Assembly: GCF_000423405.1 (NCBI RefSeq)
Contig: NZ_AUHX01000004.1
Location: forward strand, 62,001 to 126,000
Reading direction: 5' to 3'
Length of the DNA stretch: 64,000 bases
Source of the DNA: Mesonia mobilis DSM 19841
Lineage (GTDB): Bacteria > Bacteroidota > Bacteroidia > Flavobacteriales > Flavobacteriaceae
Below are positions 1 through 9,553 of this stretch, piece by piece. A program made the position numbers and the translations under genes. The first letter of the stretch is position 1. Every line of letters begins with the position of its first letter. The notes under the pieces are model-generated. The model saw nothing but the letters and a program-made list of their open reading frames with translations, was not told the origin of the DNA and made no database searches.

Positions 1-1
1 T

Positions 2-478
2 GTCTATGATAAACAACTGAAAAGGTATATCGAAAAATATCTTCAGCTAAACCACTATAAAATTACGGAAACCGAAAAAGGAATTATCCCGATGACCAAT
101 TTTCCGTTTCATAAATATCACTCCAACCGAATCACCAAAATAGGAACCGCCGGAGGTTGGGTAAAAGCTTCTACAGGATATTCATTTAAACACACCGAAA
201 AAAAAATTGAAAAGCTATTAAAGAATATCAAAGAAGATAAAGTTTTTCATCATAATTTATATAATGCGAAATTTCAATATTTCGACAAGATATTTTTAAA
301 AGTATTAGAAGAAGAAAATGCAAAGGGCGAATGGATTTTCGAGAATTTTTACGCAAAAAATTCTATTCAGCACGTATTTCAATATTTAGATGAAGAAACC
401 ACGATGGCTCAAGATCTAAAAATTATGGGCAGTCTATTTTCTTCAGCTTTTATCAAAGCATTTTTTAAATCGCTATAA
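2..478 (+). CDS. crtY: Lycopene cyclase family protein, C-terminal part (5' partial)
   Basis: The reading frame is open from the window edge to the stop at 478, so only the last 158 codons are present. The segment has the lycopene cyclase signature around residues 35-50 of the visible part (GTAGGWVKASTGYSF) and the preceding IIPM-TNFPFH stretch, both typical of CrtY/CrtL flavin-dependent cyclases. The enzyme converts the linear ends of lycopene into beta-ionone rings, giving beta-carotene and then zeaxanthin, the usual yellow pigment of flavobacteria. The N-terminal dinucleotide-binding fold lies outside the window. The stop is 8 bp from the stop of the convergent thioredoxin gene. The family call is secure; ring specificity is not visible. 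Confidence 0.88.
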   Translation, partial: VYDKQLKRYIEKYLQLNHYKITETEKGIIPMTNFPFHKYHSNRITKIGTAGGWVKASTGYSFKHTEKKIEKLLKNIKEDKVFHHNLYNAKFQYFDKIFLKVLEEENAKGEWIFENFYAKNSIQHVFQYLDEETTMAQDLKIMGSLFSSAFIKAFFKSL

Positions 479-486
479 AATTTCAC

Positions 487-1047
487 TTATTCAGCAATTA
501 AATGATCTAAAACGCTTGTAAAACGGTCGCTGTTCCAATTGGCCGTTCCTGTTTTATCAAATACGATTTTTCCGTTTTTAGCGATCACATAAGTTGTAGG
601 TAACGAATTAGAAGATAGGTTTTCTGGTTTTTTACCGGTAGAAAAATATACCGGAAAAGTATACTCGTATTTTTTCATAAAGCTTCTTACTTTTTCGGGA
701 TCATCATTCGTCACAAAATAAAAATCGACTTGATCTTGGTATTTTTGATAAAGCCTTTCTAGATCTGGCATTTCTGCGATACACGGCGGACACCAAGTTG
801 CCCAATAATTCATAAAAATCACCTTGTTTTTAGAACTCTCAAGATTTTTTCGACGACCGTAAGGATCTTCTAAAGGCCAATAATAGGAAGTTAATTCTTT
901 CTGATTATTCTCTTCAATTTTTGCAGGGGTTGAAGCTAACAATCGATTTACAAAAATCTGAATTTCTGTCCTGGTCTGGGGAATGGTAAGCAAAATAATT
1001 ACCAAAATAATTAAAATATTGCTCCAATGTTTTCGTACAAACTTCAT
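487..1047 (-). CDS. TlpA-like membrane-anchored thioredoxin-fold protein
   Basis: A 186-residue protein with one N-terminal membrane helix (about residues 10-24) that places the rest in the periplasm. The thioredoxin-like domain has the active-site motif WCPPC at Cys86 and Cys89, followed by the EMPDLERLY helix common in TlpA/ResA-type reductants. A cis-proline region (NSLPTTYVI) lies near residue 150. It probably keeps cysteines of exported or c-type cytochrome proteins reduced, but the substrate cannot be read from sequence. It is convergent with the lycopene cyclase gene and has no obvious operon partner. Confidence 0.85.
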   Translation of the reverse strand: MKFVRKHWSNILIILVIILLTIPQTRTEIQIFVNRLLASTPAKIEENNQKELTSYYWPLEDPYGRRKNLESSKNKVIFMNYWATWCPPCIAEMPDLERLYQKYQDQVDFYFVTNDDPEKVRSFMKKYEYTFPVYFSTGKKPENLSSNSLPTTYVIAKNGKIVFDKTGTANWNSDRFTSVLDHLIAE

Positions 1048-1163
1048 CTATACAAAGTAATAAAACTTAGGTAAATTTTAAGTCTTAATTATTTATTAAG
1101 TCTGATGTTATTTTAACCATAAACCAAAAAATTTTAGTAATATAAAGTTGAAAAAATTAAACT

Positions 1164-2006
1164 ATGAAATATTATCAACTCAACAACGGAAACAAAATAC
1201 CCGCTATTGGCTTTGGTACTTATAAAGCTCAAGAAGATGAAGGTATTGCTGCGGTAAAAAAAGCCATTGAAACCGGTTATCGTTTAATCGACACGGCAGC
1301 AAAATATGAAAATGAAGAAGCTGTCGGTAAGGCCATTAAGCAAAGTGGCATCGCTCGAGAAGAACTGATGATCACTACTAAGCTTTGGCGAGAAAATTTA
1401 GGTTATGAAAGTACTAAGAAAGCTTTTGAAACATCTTTAGCAAAGCTTGATCTCGATTATATCGATTTATACTTAATCCACTGGCCGGCAAACGCTAAAA
1501 ACTATGAAAATTGGCAAAAAGCAAACAACGATAGCTGGCGTGCAATGGAAGAGTTAGTAAAAGAAGGAAAGATCAAAAATATTGGTGTTAGCAATTTTTG
1601 GCCAGAACATTTAGAACCTTTGCTTGAAGCTGCAGAAATTAAACCAGTGATTAATCAAATTGAATTTCATCCCGGATACTGGCAACCTGAATTAACTCGC
1701 TATTGTAAAGAAAAAAACATTTTAATTGAAGCTTGGTCTCCTTTAGCTCGAGGAAAGGTTTTTGAAAGTGAAGAAATAAAAGCCATTGCGAAGAAATACA
1801 ACAAATCTGTAGCGCAAATTTGCTTACGCTGGATTTTAGAACACAACGCATTAGTAATCCCAAAATCTTCAACACCAGAACGCATCGAACATAATTTTGA
1901 CATTTTTGATTTTCAATTAAATGCTGAAGACATCAAAACAATCGATAACTTACCGCAAATGGGCTTTAGTGGTGAGTTACCTAACCATTGGCCGGATCGT
2001 GTTTAA
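1164..2006 (+). CDS. Aldo/keto reductase, NADPH-dependent
   Basis: A 280-residue cytosolic TIM-barrel oxidoreductase of the AKR superfamily. The catalytic tetrad is visible as Asp43, Tyr48, Lys73 and His106 (GYRLIDTAAKY, TTKLW, LYLIHWP). The C-terminal IPKSS motif is the usual 2'-phosphate contact, so NADPH is the likely cofactor. Length and motif spacing fit the 2,5-diketo-gluconate reductase/YvgN-like group, which reduces small aldehydes and keto-sugars; the substrate is not predictable. It is monocistronic and ends at a clear bidirectional terminator. Confidence 0.88.
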   Translation: MKYYQLNNGNKIPAIGFGTYKAQEDEGIAAVKKAIETGYRLIDTAAKYENEEAVGKAIKQSGIAREELMITTKLWRENLGYESTKKAFETSLAKLDLDYIDLYLIHWPANAKNYENWQKANNDSWRAMEELVKEGKIKNIGVSNFWPEHLEPLLEAAEIKPVINQIEFHPGYWQPELTRYCKEKNILIEAWSPLARGKVFESEEIKAIAKKYNKSVAQICLRWILEHNALVIPKSSTPERIEHNFDIFDFQLNAEDIKTIDNLPQMGFSGELPNHWPDRV

Positions 2007-2022
2007 CTTCAGTTTAAATCAT

Positions 2023-2060
2023 AAAAAAACTCATTGATATTATTTACCAATGAGTTTTTT
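2023..2060. terminator. Bidirectional intrinsic terminator
   Basis: A perfect 13-bp inverted repeat (AAAAAACTCATTG at 2024-2036 paired with 2048-2060) around an 11-nt loop, with A and T runs on the outer ends. It sits between the convergent aldo/keto reductase and PepSY-like genes and can serve both strands. Confidence 0.85.
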
Positions 2061-2072
2061 CAGTTTAAATTG

Positions 2073-2507
2073 CTATTTTATTTCTTTCAGTAATTTGGCG
2101 TTGGCGTCGTAGATCACCTCAATTTCATCAAACCATTTTTCTAACTCTAACAAATAAATAACATTTCCGTTTTCTTCACGAAGTTCACAATCGTCAATAC
2201 TGTAATCGCTATACTTCTTTTTAACTGCAGTTGTTATAACGTTAGGTAATTCATTGGGTTGTAATTCTTTTTCTAGTTTTACTTGCTTCCCATCAGATGT
2301 GTACCAAACTTCATAATCCATTCGATCAATTTCAAATTCTACTTGGTAATGATCCATTTCTTTTTCCCATTCAATATCGGTTGCGTTTTTATATGCTTTG
2401 TTGAAATGGGATTGAATCGCAGTTGGTACTTCAGAAGAACTTATGTCTTGAGCATTCATAGTAAAACCAACCATTAATAAAACGATAAAACTTTTTAAAA
2501 TTTTCAT
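2073..2507 (-). CDS. Exported PepSY-like domain protein
   Basis: 144 residues from the preferred Met at 2507; an upstream in-frame Met at 2534 would add nine charged residues before the signal peptide. A signal peptide ends near NAQD. The mature part is a tandem of the beta-rich PepSY-like unit (DUF2874 type): repeated phrases such as ATDIEWEKEMDHYQVEFEID and EVIYDANAKLLKEI describe two copies of a strand-strand-helix module. Proteins of this type are small periplasmic factors of unknown biochemical role, often beside two-component systems. Here it is divergent from the OmpR-type regulator at 2637, so the shared 130-bp region could carry both promoters and the regulator's binding site. Confidence 0.8.
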   Translation of the reverse strand: MKILKSFIVLLMVGFTMNAQDISSSEVPTAIQSHFNKAYKNATDIEWEKEMDHYQVEFEIDRMDYEVWYTSDGKQVKLEKELQPNELPNVITTAVKKKYSDYSIDDCELREENGNVIYLLELEKWFDEIEVIYDANAKLLKEIK

Positions 2508-2611
2508 AGTATAATATTTTTTAATTCGTTTCAAAAGAAAAACACAAATCTGAAATAAATTGGGAATAATTTTATCGGTTTACTTTTCCCATTTCTTTCC
2601 AGTTTTGAAAG

Positions 2612-2619
2612 TATCTTTG
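2612..2619 (+). promoter_or_regulatory. Bacteroidota -7 box of the response-regulator operon
   Basis: TATCTTTG matches the Bacteroidota sigma-A -7 consensus TAnnTTTG and ends 17 bp before the regulator start codon. I see no good TTG at the expected -33 position, so activation by a regulator is possible. Confidence 0.5.
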
Positions 2620-2636
2620 TATGAAATTTAATTTCT

Positions 2637-3314
2637 ATGAAAGTTTTAATTATAGAAGATGAAGAAGAAATGCTTCAGAATATGAAGCAAACCTTAGAAA
2701 AAGAAGACTATTTAGTAGAAACTGCTACCGATTATGATTCGGCATTTCTAAAAATTGGTGTCTACGAATATGATTGCATTTTGTTAGATATTTCACTTCC
2801 CGGTAAAAACGGATTAGAAATTTTAAAGGAGCTTAAAAAGAGAAGGATTTCAGATGGTGTAATTATCGTTTCTGCCAAAAACTCTTTAGATGATAAATTG
2901 GAAGGGCTTCATTTAGGTGCCGACGACTATCTGCCAAAACCTTTTCATATGGCTGAACTAAATGCACGAATCAAAGCTGTTTTTAGAAGAAGAAATTTGA
3001 AAGGCAATACCTTTATACAAATTGAAAACCTAAAGATAAATATAGAAGACAGAATAGCTTTTATTGAGGGAGAAGAATTATTGTTGAATAGAAAAGAATT
3101 TGATATTCTTTTTTACCTTACTTCTAACAGAAACCGCTTGGTGAATAAAACTGCTTTAGCTGAACACGTTTGGGGCGATCATATTGATCAAACCGATAGT
3201 TTTGATTTTATTTATTCTCAAATTAAAAACCTGAGAAAAAAATTAAAAGATCATCAAGCGCAAATAGAGGTAAAAGCTATTTATGGGATTGGCTATAAGT
3301 TAGTAAGTTTATGA
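2637..3314 (+). CDS. OmpR/PhoB-family response regulator
   Basis: 225 residues: a receiver domain (about 1-120) with acidic pocket Glu7-Asp8, phospho-acceptor Asp51 (ILLDISLPG) and the switch Lys in YLPKPF near residue 101, then an OmpR-type winged helix (about 130-225) ending with YGIGYKL, the usual wing hairpin. It will bind DNA as a phosphorylation-dependent dimer. The stop overlaps the kinase start by 4 bp (ATGA), which indicates translational coupling with the cognate sensor. Likely targets are the flanking PepSY-like genes, since these sit on both sides; that is inference. Confidence 0.92.
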   Translation: MKVLIIEDEEEMLQNMKQTLEKEDYLVETATDYDSAFLKIGVYEYDCILLDISLPGKNGLEILKELKKRRISDGVIIVSAKNSLDDKLEGLHLGADDYLPKPFHMAELNARIKAVFRRRNLKGNTFIQIENLKINIEDRIAFIEGEELLLNRKEFDILFYLTSNRNRLVNKTALAEHVWGDHIDQTDSFDFIYSQIKNLRKKLKDHQAQIEVKAIYGIGYKLVSL

Positions 3315-4573
3315 AACTACTGAATTATACCACCAAATATTTTGCGGCGATTTTATTATTCGCCCTTTTAATATTTACCGTGATTTTCTATTTTCAGATG
3401 CTGGACGAAATTTACGATAGCTTAGACGATGGGCTTGAAAATCAAAAAATTCTTGTCATTAATAAAGCCAAAAAAGAACCATCTATTCTTCATAAAACTA
3501 GTTTTGAAGATGGATATTACACTATTCATCCAACCTCCTACTCACAAATTAAAGAAGTAAAAGATTCTTATCGAGATACGTTAATGTATATGCTGAATGA
3601 GAAAGACTACGAACCCGTTAGACTTCTAGAAACAGCATTTAGACAAGATGGCAAATATTATAAATTAAAAGTAATCACCTCAATGGTAGAAGAAGATGAT
3701 TTGATTGAGGATCTTTTTTACTCTATTTTATGGCTTTACATTGGATTAGTTGTCGGTATATTATTGTTAAACAATTGGGTTCTAAGGCGTTTATGGCAAC
3801 CATTTTATTCAGTTTTAACTAAACTAAAAAACTTTAATATTGAAAAAGAACAAGGCATTGATTTCGAAAATACCAACATTGAAGAATTTCAACTACTCAA
3901 CCATCAAATAAAAAAATTATTACAAAAATCTATAGATAGTTATAAGGCTCAAAAGCAATTTATAGAAAATGCTTCTCATGAATTGCAAACTCCGCTCGCC
4001 ATTAGCCTGAATAAATTAGAATTACTTGCAGAAAAAGAGGAACTTTCACCAAAAAATATAGAATTATTAGCTTCAGTCTTAGAAAATCTGGAGCGAATGA
4101 CGCGTTTAAACCAAGCCTTACTTTTACTCTCTAAAATCGATAATAAACAATTTGTAGAAGAAGAAAATTTAAATATTACTGAAACTATACATCAAATTGT
4201 AAATGATTTTTTAGACTTTGCAAAACATAGAAATATTGAAATTAGTATAGTCGGAAAAAACCTTATTCAAAAACACATTAATAAAGATTTGGCTATTATT
4301 TTGTTTACCAATCTTATCAAAAATGCGATAGTTCACGCTACTTTAAATTCAATTGTAAAAATTTCTATTGAAGGCGAAAAAATAAATATCGAAAATATAG
4401 CTGAAACTGGTAAATTAGACGAGCAACAATTATTTTCCAGATTTTATAAAGTTAATACCCGTAAAAACTCAACAGGGTTAGGTTTAGCCATCGCCAAAGC
4501 AATTGCTGAAAAATATGACTTGAAGCTTACCTACGCATATCAAAACAAACACATATTTACAGTGTCGTTTTAA
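3311..4573 (+). CDS. Sensor histidine kinase (two TM, periplasmic sensor)
   Basis: 420 residues. TM1 is at about 8-30, an uncharacterised periplasmic segment of roughly 105 residues follows, and TM2 is at about 138-156. A HAMP-like linker leads to the HisKA domain with the phospho-acceptor His in NASHELQTPLA. The HATPase_c domain is somewhat short: the N box (NLIKNAIVHA) and the G2 box (STGLGLAIAKAI) are present, while the G1 region (ENIAETG) is degenerate. The protein should sense an envelope signal and phosphorylate the regulator encoded 4 bp upstream. The following gene encodes a PepSY-like lipoprotein, a candidate accessory sensor or target. Confidence 0.9.
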   Translation: MKLLNYTTKYFAAILLFALLIFTVIFYFQMLDEIYDSLDDGLENQKILVINKAKKEPSILHKTSFEDGYYTIHPTSYSQIKEVKDSYRDTLMYMLNEKDYEPVRLLETAFRQDGKYYKLKVITSMVEEDDLIEDLFYSILWLYIGLVVGILLLNNWVLRRLWQPFYSVLTKLKNFNIEKEQGIDFENTNIEEFQLLNHQIKKLLQKSIDSYKAQKQFIENASHELQTPLAISLNKLELLAEKEELSPKNIELLASVLENLERMTRLNQALLLLSKIDNKQFVEEENLNITETIHQIVNDFLDFAKHRNIEISIVGKNLIQKHINKDLAIILFTNLIKNAIVHATLNSIVKISIEGEKINIENIAETGKLDEQQLFSRFYKVNTRKNSTGLGLAIAKAIAEKYDLKLTYAYQNKHIFTVSF

Positions 4574-4660
4574 AACAATTTTTAAAGTCCTACAAATTAC
4601 TTTTCCAAATTGTTTCCAGATTCGTTTCGCAATTTAGCATCAGATTTAAAAACAGAAACG

Positions 4661-5104
4661 ATGAAATTATTCTATTGCTTAAGCATATTCTTACTTCTAG
4701 TATCCTGTAAAGAAGAAGATGATCACGCTTTTACTACAGTACCTTCTATTGTTGCAAGCACTTTTCAATCTAACTTTCAAAGCACAAAAGCCTTAGAATG
4801 GGAAATGAAAAATGAAAACTTTGAAGCAGAGTTTGAACTGGCTTCTATAGAACACACTGCTGTCTTCAATAAAAAAGGAGAACTTTTAAAGTATAAAAAA
4901 GAGTGTTCGTATTGCCAACTTCCAAAAAAAATACAAAAAAAACTAAGTGATAATTTTGAATTACATCAGCTAGATAAAATAGAACAAATACACATCAATA
5001 AAAAAACTTACTACCAATTAGAAATAGAACAGAGCTTTACAGAAGTAAAAAAGCTTTTTGACGAAAACGGAAATCTAATAAATAATATCCCAGTTTGGGA
5101 TTAA
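4661..5104 (+). CDS. PepSY-like lipoprotein
   Basis: 147 residues from Met at 4661; an earlier Met at 4610 would bury the signal peptide. The start is preferred because MKLFYCLSIFLLLVSC is a textbook SPII signal with a lipobox cysteine at residue 16. The mature part resembles the exported protein at 2073-2507: a strand-rich module (ALEWEMKNENFEAEFELA, then VFNKKGELLKYK) repeated near the C-terminus (YYQLEIEQSF, KLFDENGNLI). It is probably anchored in the outer membrane facing the periplasm. It follows the kinase by 87 bp and precedes the SdiA-regulated-like gene by 12 bp. Function unknown. Confidence 0.75.
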   Translation: MKLFYCLSIFLLLVSCKEEDDHAFTTVPSIVASTFQSNFQSTKALEWEMKNENFEAEFELASIEHTAVFNKKGELLKYKKECSYCQLPKKIQKKLSDNFELHQLDKIEQIHINKKTYYQLEIEQSFTEVKKLFDENGNLINNIPVWD

Positions 5105-5116
5105 AAAACAACAGCT

Positions 5117-5962
5117 ATGAAAACTGAATTAAAAATTATTCTAGGACTTTTTTTACTTATCGGATTAACGGTATTTGCATTTAACAGTAAAACGTGGGAG
5201 CAACCTAAGAAAAATTATGAATATACCATTGTTAATCGTTGGGAACTTCCAGAAATTTTAGAAGAAGTTTCCGGTATATCTTGGATAGGAAACAATAAAA
5301 TTGCCTGCATTCAAGATGAAGACGGGACGATTTTTATTTACAACCTGAAAACCTCTCAACTAGAAAATAAAATAGATTTTGCAAATAAAGGCGACTATGA
5401 AGATATTGTTGTTTTTGAAAATGACGCTTATGTATTAAGAAGTGATGGAATTTTATTTAGAGTAGAAAATTATCTTACTTCTCCCACTGTAACAGAATAC
5501 GCCACATTTAACGACGATTCACGAAATGTAGAAGGCCTAACCTTAGATAAGGATTATAATCGGTTATTACTTGCGGTAAAAGATGAAAAACACAAAGAAA
5601 AAGCCTTTAAAGGAATCTATGCTTTTGACCTAGTCACAAAAAAATTTCAATTTTTACCGAAATATAAAATTGATTTGAAAGATGAAATATTTAAAAACTT
5701 AGCGGTAAAGAAAACTCATAAACTGATGAGACCTTCTGCACTCACCTTTACCAATAATGCAGAAGAAATTTATTACTTAGACGGGGCTCAACCTAAGTTT
5801 TTAATTTCAGATAAAGAAGGAAACCTTAGAAAGCTTTATCAATTAAATGAAAACGAGTTTTATCAGCCTGAAGGAATTACCATAAGTCCTGACAATAGAA
5901 TTTTTATTTCCAACGAAGGTAAAAAAGGAAAACCTAACATTCTAGAAGTTGAATTTCATTAA
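5117..5962 (+). CDS. SdiA-regulated-like beta-propeller protein
   Basis: 281 residues with an N-terminal hydrophobic segment (about 5-24) that is either an uncleaved anchor or a signal peptide. The rest has the repeated strand pattern of the SdiA-regulated domain family (PF06977): EEVSGISWIGNNKIACIQDEDGTIFIYNL, YEDIVVFENDAYVLRSDG, NVEGLTLD and FYQPEGITISPDNRIFISNEG. The family is a six-bladed-propeller-like fold of unknown activity in the cell envelope. It is likely co-transcribed with the PepSY-like lipoprotein upstream and ends at a strong terminator. Confidence 0.75.
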   Translation: MKTELKIILGLFLLIGLTVFAFNSKTWEQPKKNYEYTIVNRWELPEILEEVSGISWIGNNKIACIQDEDGTIFIYNLKTSQLENKIDFANKGDYEDIVVFENDAYVLRSDGILFRVENYLTSPTVTEYATFNDDSRNVEGLTLDKDYNRLLLAVKDEKHKEKAFKGIYAFDLVTKKFQFLPKYKIDLKDEIFKNLAVKKTHKLMRPSALTFTNNAEEIYYLDGAQPKFLISDKEGNLRKLYQLNENEFYQPEGITISPDNRIFISNEGKKGKPNILEVEFH

Positions 5963-5984
5963 AACTTAATTTTTAACTATAAAC

Positions 5985-6015
5985 AAAAAACTCCTGCTTT
6001 TCAGCAGGAGTTTTT
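5985..6015. terminator. Bidirectional intrinsic terminator
   Basis: A perfect hairpin AAAAACTCCTGC (5986-5997) with GCAGGAGTTTTT (6004-6015), loop of 6 nt, between the convergent beta-propeller and aconitase genes. Confidence 0.88.
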
Positions 6016-6035
6016 ATTTATCTAAAAAGAATAGC

Positions 6036-8300
6036 TTATGCGTTTAACTTTTTAATTAAGTTAAGTGCAGAACCTTCTTTGTACCATTCAATTTGGTTAG
6101 AGTTGTACGTGTGATTTGTTTTGATCACATCTTTTGTACCATCTGCGTGAACTACTTCAACAGTAAGTTGTTTTCCTTCAGCAAAATCTTCAAGATCGAT
6201 AAAGTTGAACGTATCGTCTTCTTGGATTAGATCGTAATCGCTTTCATTTGCAAAAGTTAAACCTAACATTCCTTGTTTTTTCAAGTTCGTTTCGTGAATA
6301 CGAGCAAAAGATTTTACGATCACCACCTTAACACCTAAATGTCTTGGCTCCATCGCTGCGTGCTCACGAGAAGATCCTTCACCGTAGTTATGATCTCCTA
6401 CAACTACTGTTGGGATTCCTTTTTCTTTATACTCTCGTTGTGTATCTGGCACACCACCGTATTCTCCTGTTAACTGACTTTTTACAAAGTTTGTTTTCAT
6501 ATTGAAAGCGTTTACCGCTCCAATTAAACAGTTGTTAGAGATATTATCTAAGTGACCTCTGTAACGTAACCATGGTCCGGCCATAGAAATATGGTCGGTC
6601 GTACATTTACCGTGAGCTTTAATTAATAATTTAGCTCCTAATAAATTTTCACCATCCCAAGGCTCAAAAGGTGTAAGTAACTCTAAACGTTCACTGTCTT
6701 CTGCTACTTTTACTTCTACACTACTACCATCTTCCATAGGAGCTACATAACCTGCATCTTCTACTTCGAAACCGTTAGTTGGTAATTCGATACCTTGTGG
6801 CTCGTCTAACATTACTTCTTCACCATCTTCGTTCATTAACTTATCACGAGTAGGATCGAAATCTAAACGACCAGAAATTGCGATTGCTGCAACCATTTCT
6901 GGAGAACCTACAAATGCGTGTGTATTTGGGTTACCATCTGCACGTTTAGAAAAGTTACGGTTAAATGAGTGTACAATTGTATTTTTCTCTTCATCTTTAC
7001 GGTCGCTACGATCCCATTGACCAATACAAGGACCACAAGCGTTTGTAAATACAGTTGCGTCAAGATCTTCAAAAATCTGTAATAAACCGTCACGCTCTGC
7101 AGTAAATCGAATTTGCTCAGAACCCGGGTTAATACCGAAATCTGATTTTGGTTTTAATTTTTTGTCTAATGCTTGTTGCGCAATAGAAGCTGCTCTTGTT
7201 AAATCTTCGTAAGAAGAGTTCGTACAAGAACCAATTAGACCCCAATCTACTTTAATTGGCCAATCGTTTTCTTTTGCTTTTTCTTGCATTTCTGAAATTG
7301 GCGTCGCTAAATCTGGAGTAAACGGTCCGTTTAAGTGCGGACGTAATTCTGAAAGGTTAATTTCAATTACCTCATCAAAATATTGCTCTGGGTTAGCGTA
7401 AACCTCATCGTCTCCTGTTAAGTGCTCACGTACTTCGTTAGCAGCGTCTGCCACATCGTTACGATCTGTTGCTCTTAAGAAACGCTCCATAGAATCATCG
7501 TAACCAAAAGTAGAAGTGGTTGCTCCAACTTCTGCTCCCATATTACAAATGGTTCCTTTACCGGTACAAGACATCGATCTTGCGCCTTCGCCAAAATATT
7601 CTATAATTGCTCCGGTACCACCTTTTACAGTTAAAATACCAGCTACTTTTAAGATCACATCTTTTGCAGCCGTCCAACCATTAAGTTTTCCGGTTAATTT
7701 TACACCTATTAATTTAGGGAATTTAAGCTCCCAAGGCATTCCTGCCATTACATCTACAGCATCTGCACCACCAACACCTACTGCAACCATACCTAAACCA
7801 CCGGCGTTTACCGTGTGAGAATCGGTACCAATCATCATTCCTCCTGGGAAAGCATAGTTTTCTAAAACTACTTGGTGAATAATACCAGCTCCCGGTTTCC
7901 AGAAACCAATACCATATTTGTTAGAAACAGAACCTAAGAAATCGAAAACCTCGTTACTGGTTTCGTTAGCTCTTTTTAAATCTTTTGCAGCTCCTTGTTT
8001 TGCTTGAATTAAGTGATCACAGTGAACCGTTGTAGGTACTTCTACTTTTGGTTTACCGGCTTGCATAAATTGAAGTAATGCCATCTGTGCGGTAGCATCT
8101 TGACAAGCAATTCTGTCTGGAGAGAAATTCACGTAGTCTGCGCCACGCTCGTAAGCTTTTTCTGCTTCAACATCCCAAAGGTGAGAATAAAGGATTTTTT
8201 CTGAAAGGGTTAAAGGTTTACCAACAACTTCACGTGCTTTTTCTACACGCTCTGCCATTTGAGCATAAACCTTTTTGATCATATCAATATCGTATGCCAT
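6036..8300 (-). CDS. acn: Aconitate hydratase, mitochondrial type
   Basis: 754 residues, the length and architecture of mitochondrial-type aconitase (not the AcnA/IRP or AcnB layouts of E. coli). It interconverts citrate and isocitrate in the cytosolic TCA cycle. Iron-sulfur ligands are visible as Cys in [11 protein letters not shown] and the CxxC of [11 protein letters not shown]. Substrate residues appear in [15 protein letters not shown] and [11 protein letters not shown]. The last is the swivelling domain-4 motif. It is monocistronic, with a 286-bp AT-rich region upstream in which I see no gene. The rc strand has TATTTTCG about 40 bp upstream of the start, a near match to the -7 box. Confidence 0.95.
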   Translation of the reverse strand: MAYDIDMIKKVYAQMAERVEKAREVVGKPLTLSEKILYSHLWDVEAEKAYERGADYVNFSPDRIACQDATAQMALLQFMQAGKPKVEVPTTVHCDHLIQAKQGAAKDLKRANETSNEVFDFLGSVSNKYGIGFWKPGAGIIHQVVLENYAFPGGMMIGTDSHTVNAGGLGMVAVGVGGADAVDVMAGMPWELKFPKLIGVKLTGKLNGWTAAKDVILKVAGILTVKGGTGAIIEYFGEGARSMSCTGKGTICNMGAEVGATTSTFGYDDSMERFLRATDRNDVADAANEVREHLTGDDEVYANPEQYFDEVIEINLSELRPHLNGPFTPDLATPISEMQEKAKENDWPIKVDWGLIGSCTNSSYEDLTRAASIAQQALDKKLKPKSDFGINPGSEQIRFTAERDGLLQIFEDLDATVFTNACGPCIGQWDRSDRKDEEKNTIVHSFNRNFSKRADGNPNTHAFVGSPEMVAAIAISGRLDFDPTRDKLMNEDGEEVMLDEPQGIELPTNGFEVEDAGYVAPMEDGSSVEVKVAEDSERLELLTPFEPWDGENLLGAKLLIKAHGKCTTDHISMAGPWLRYRGHLDNISNNCLIGAVNAFNMKTNFVKSQLTGEYGGVPDTQREYKEKGIPTVVVGDHNYGEGSSREHAAMEPRHLGVKVVIVKSFARIHETNLKKQGMLGLTFANESDYDLIQEDDTFNFIDLEDFAEGKQLTVEVVHADGTKDVIKTNHTYNSNQIEWYKEGSALNLIKKLNA

Positions 8301-8586
8301 AGGTCTTATTAATTTTTTGAACGTCTGCGAAAATACAGATTTTTAATGAATTTTGAAAATAATCACGTTTTAGGAATAAACACCTAAAAAAAACCAGTGA
8401 AATTGTAAATTCATTAATTATATTCAGAAAAAATAAGATTACAGCGAATTACATTAACATATTGATAATTTAAACAATTTAAATTATCATATTCATAAAA
8501 CGTAATAGTTCATAAAATTCGTAATTAAACAAATCATCTATAACGTTATAGAAAAATAATATAATTTGATTTGAGTCTAAATAAAA

Positions 8587-9540
8587 TTACAGAAGTTCTG
8601 CTATAATTTTCTCTTCGGTTAAGCCTTCTGCTTCAGCTTTGTAGTTTTTAATCATACGGTGGCGCAAAATACCTTCTGCTACTGCTTGAACATCTTCAAT
8701 ATCGGGAGAAAATTTACCCTTTGTAGCTGCGTTCGCTTTTGCTGCCAAAATTAAGTTTTGAGAAGCTCTTGGCCCTGCTCCCCAATCGACAAATTCTTTT
8801 ACGATATTTGGCGCGTATTCACCATTAGGACGGGTTTTCGCTACCAACTTCACTGCATATTCAATCACATTATCTGCTACCGGGATTTTTCTAATAAGTT
8901 GTTGAAAGTTCACGATTTCTTCCGCAGTAAATAAAGGATTTATGGTCACATTTTTATCGGCCGTTGTACTTTTTACCACATCTATTTCCTCTTGAAACGT
9001 AGGATACTGTAAAAAGATAGAGAACATAAAACGGTCTAATTGTGCTTCTGGTAACGGATATGTACCTTCTTGCTCAATTGGGTTTTGTGTTGCCAAAACA
9101 AAATAAGGTTTCGCCAATTGATAATTGGTACCGGCAACCGTAACCGATTTTTCTTGCATTGCCTCTAATAAAGCAGCTTGCGTTTTTGGTGGCGTACGGT
9201 TAATCTCATCGGCTAAAATGATGTTAGAAAAAACAGGACCTTTAATAAATTTAAAGTTTCTGCTTTCATCTAAAATTTCTGAACCTAAAATATCACTCGG
9301 CATTAAATCTGGCGTAAATTGTATACGCTTAAAATCTAAGCCTAAAGCTTGCGAAATGGTATTTACCATTAATGTCTTTGCTAAACCGGGAACTCCTATT
9401 AGTAACGCGTGACCACCGGCAAAAATTGATAGTAAAATCTCGTTTACTACTTTTTCTTGACCAATAATTTTCTTTGAAATTTCGGTTTTTAGGTCGGCGT
9501 ATTTATTTACAAATTGTTCTACCGCTTTAACGTCTGACAT
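8587..9540 (-). CDS. MoxR-family AAA+ ATPase
   Basis: 317 residues: Walker A GVPGLAKT near residue 54, Walker B ILADEINR near residue 108 with the TPPKTQAALLEAMQE sequence diagnostic of MoxR ATPases, sensor 1 in LATQNPIEQEGTYPLPEAQLDRF, and a C-terminal helical lid. MoxR proteins act as chaperone-like ATPases that help mature or activate protein complexes, often with VWA-domain partners. No VWA gene is adjacent here. Instead it is the last gene of an operon with three SurA/parvulin-type envelope folding factors (13 bp gap), suggesting a role in envelope protein maturation. Confidence 0.9.
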   Translation of the reverse strand: MSDVKAVEQFVNKYADLKTEISKKIIGQEKVVNEILLSIFAGGHALLIGVPGLAKTLMVNTISQALGLDFKRIQFTPDLMPSDILGSEILDESRNFKFIKGPVFSNIILADEINRTPPKTQAALLEAMQEKSVTVAGTNYQLAKPYFVLATQNPIEQEGTYPLPEAQLDRFMFSIFLQYPTFQEEIDVVKSTTADKNVTINPLFTAEEIVNFQQLIRKIPVADNVIEYAVKLVAKTRPNGEYAPNIVKEFVDWGAGPRASQNLILAAKANAATKGKFSPDIEDVQAVAEGILRHRMIKNYKAEAEGLTEEKIIAELL

Positions 9541-9553
9541 ACAATTGTTTTGT

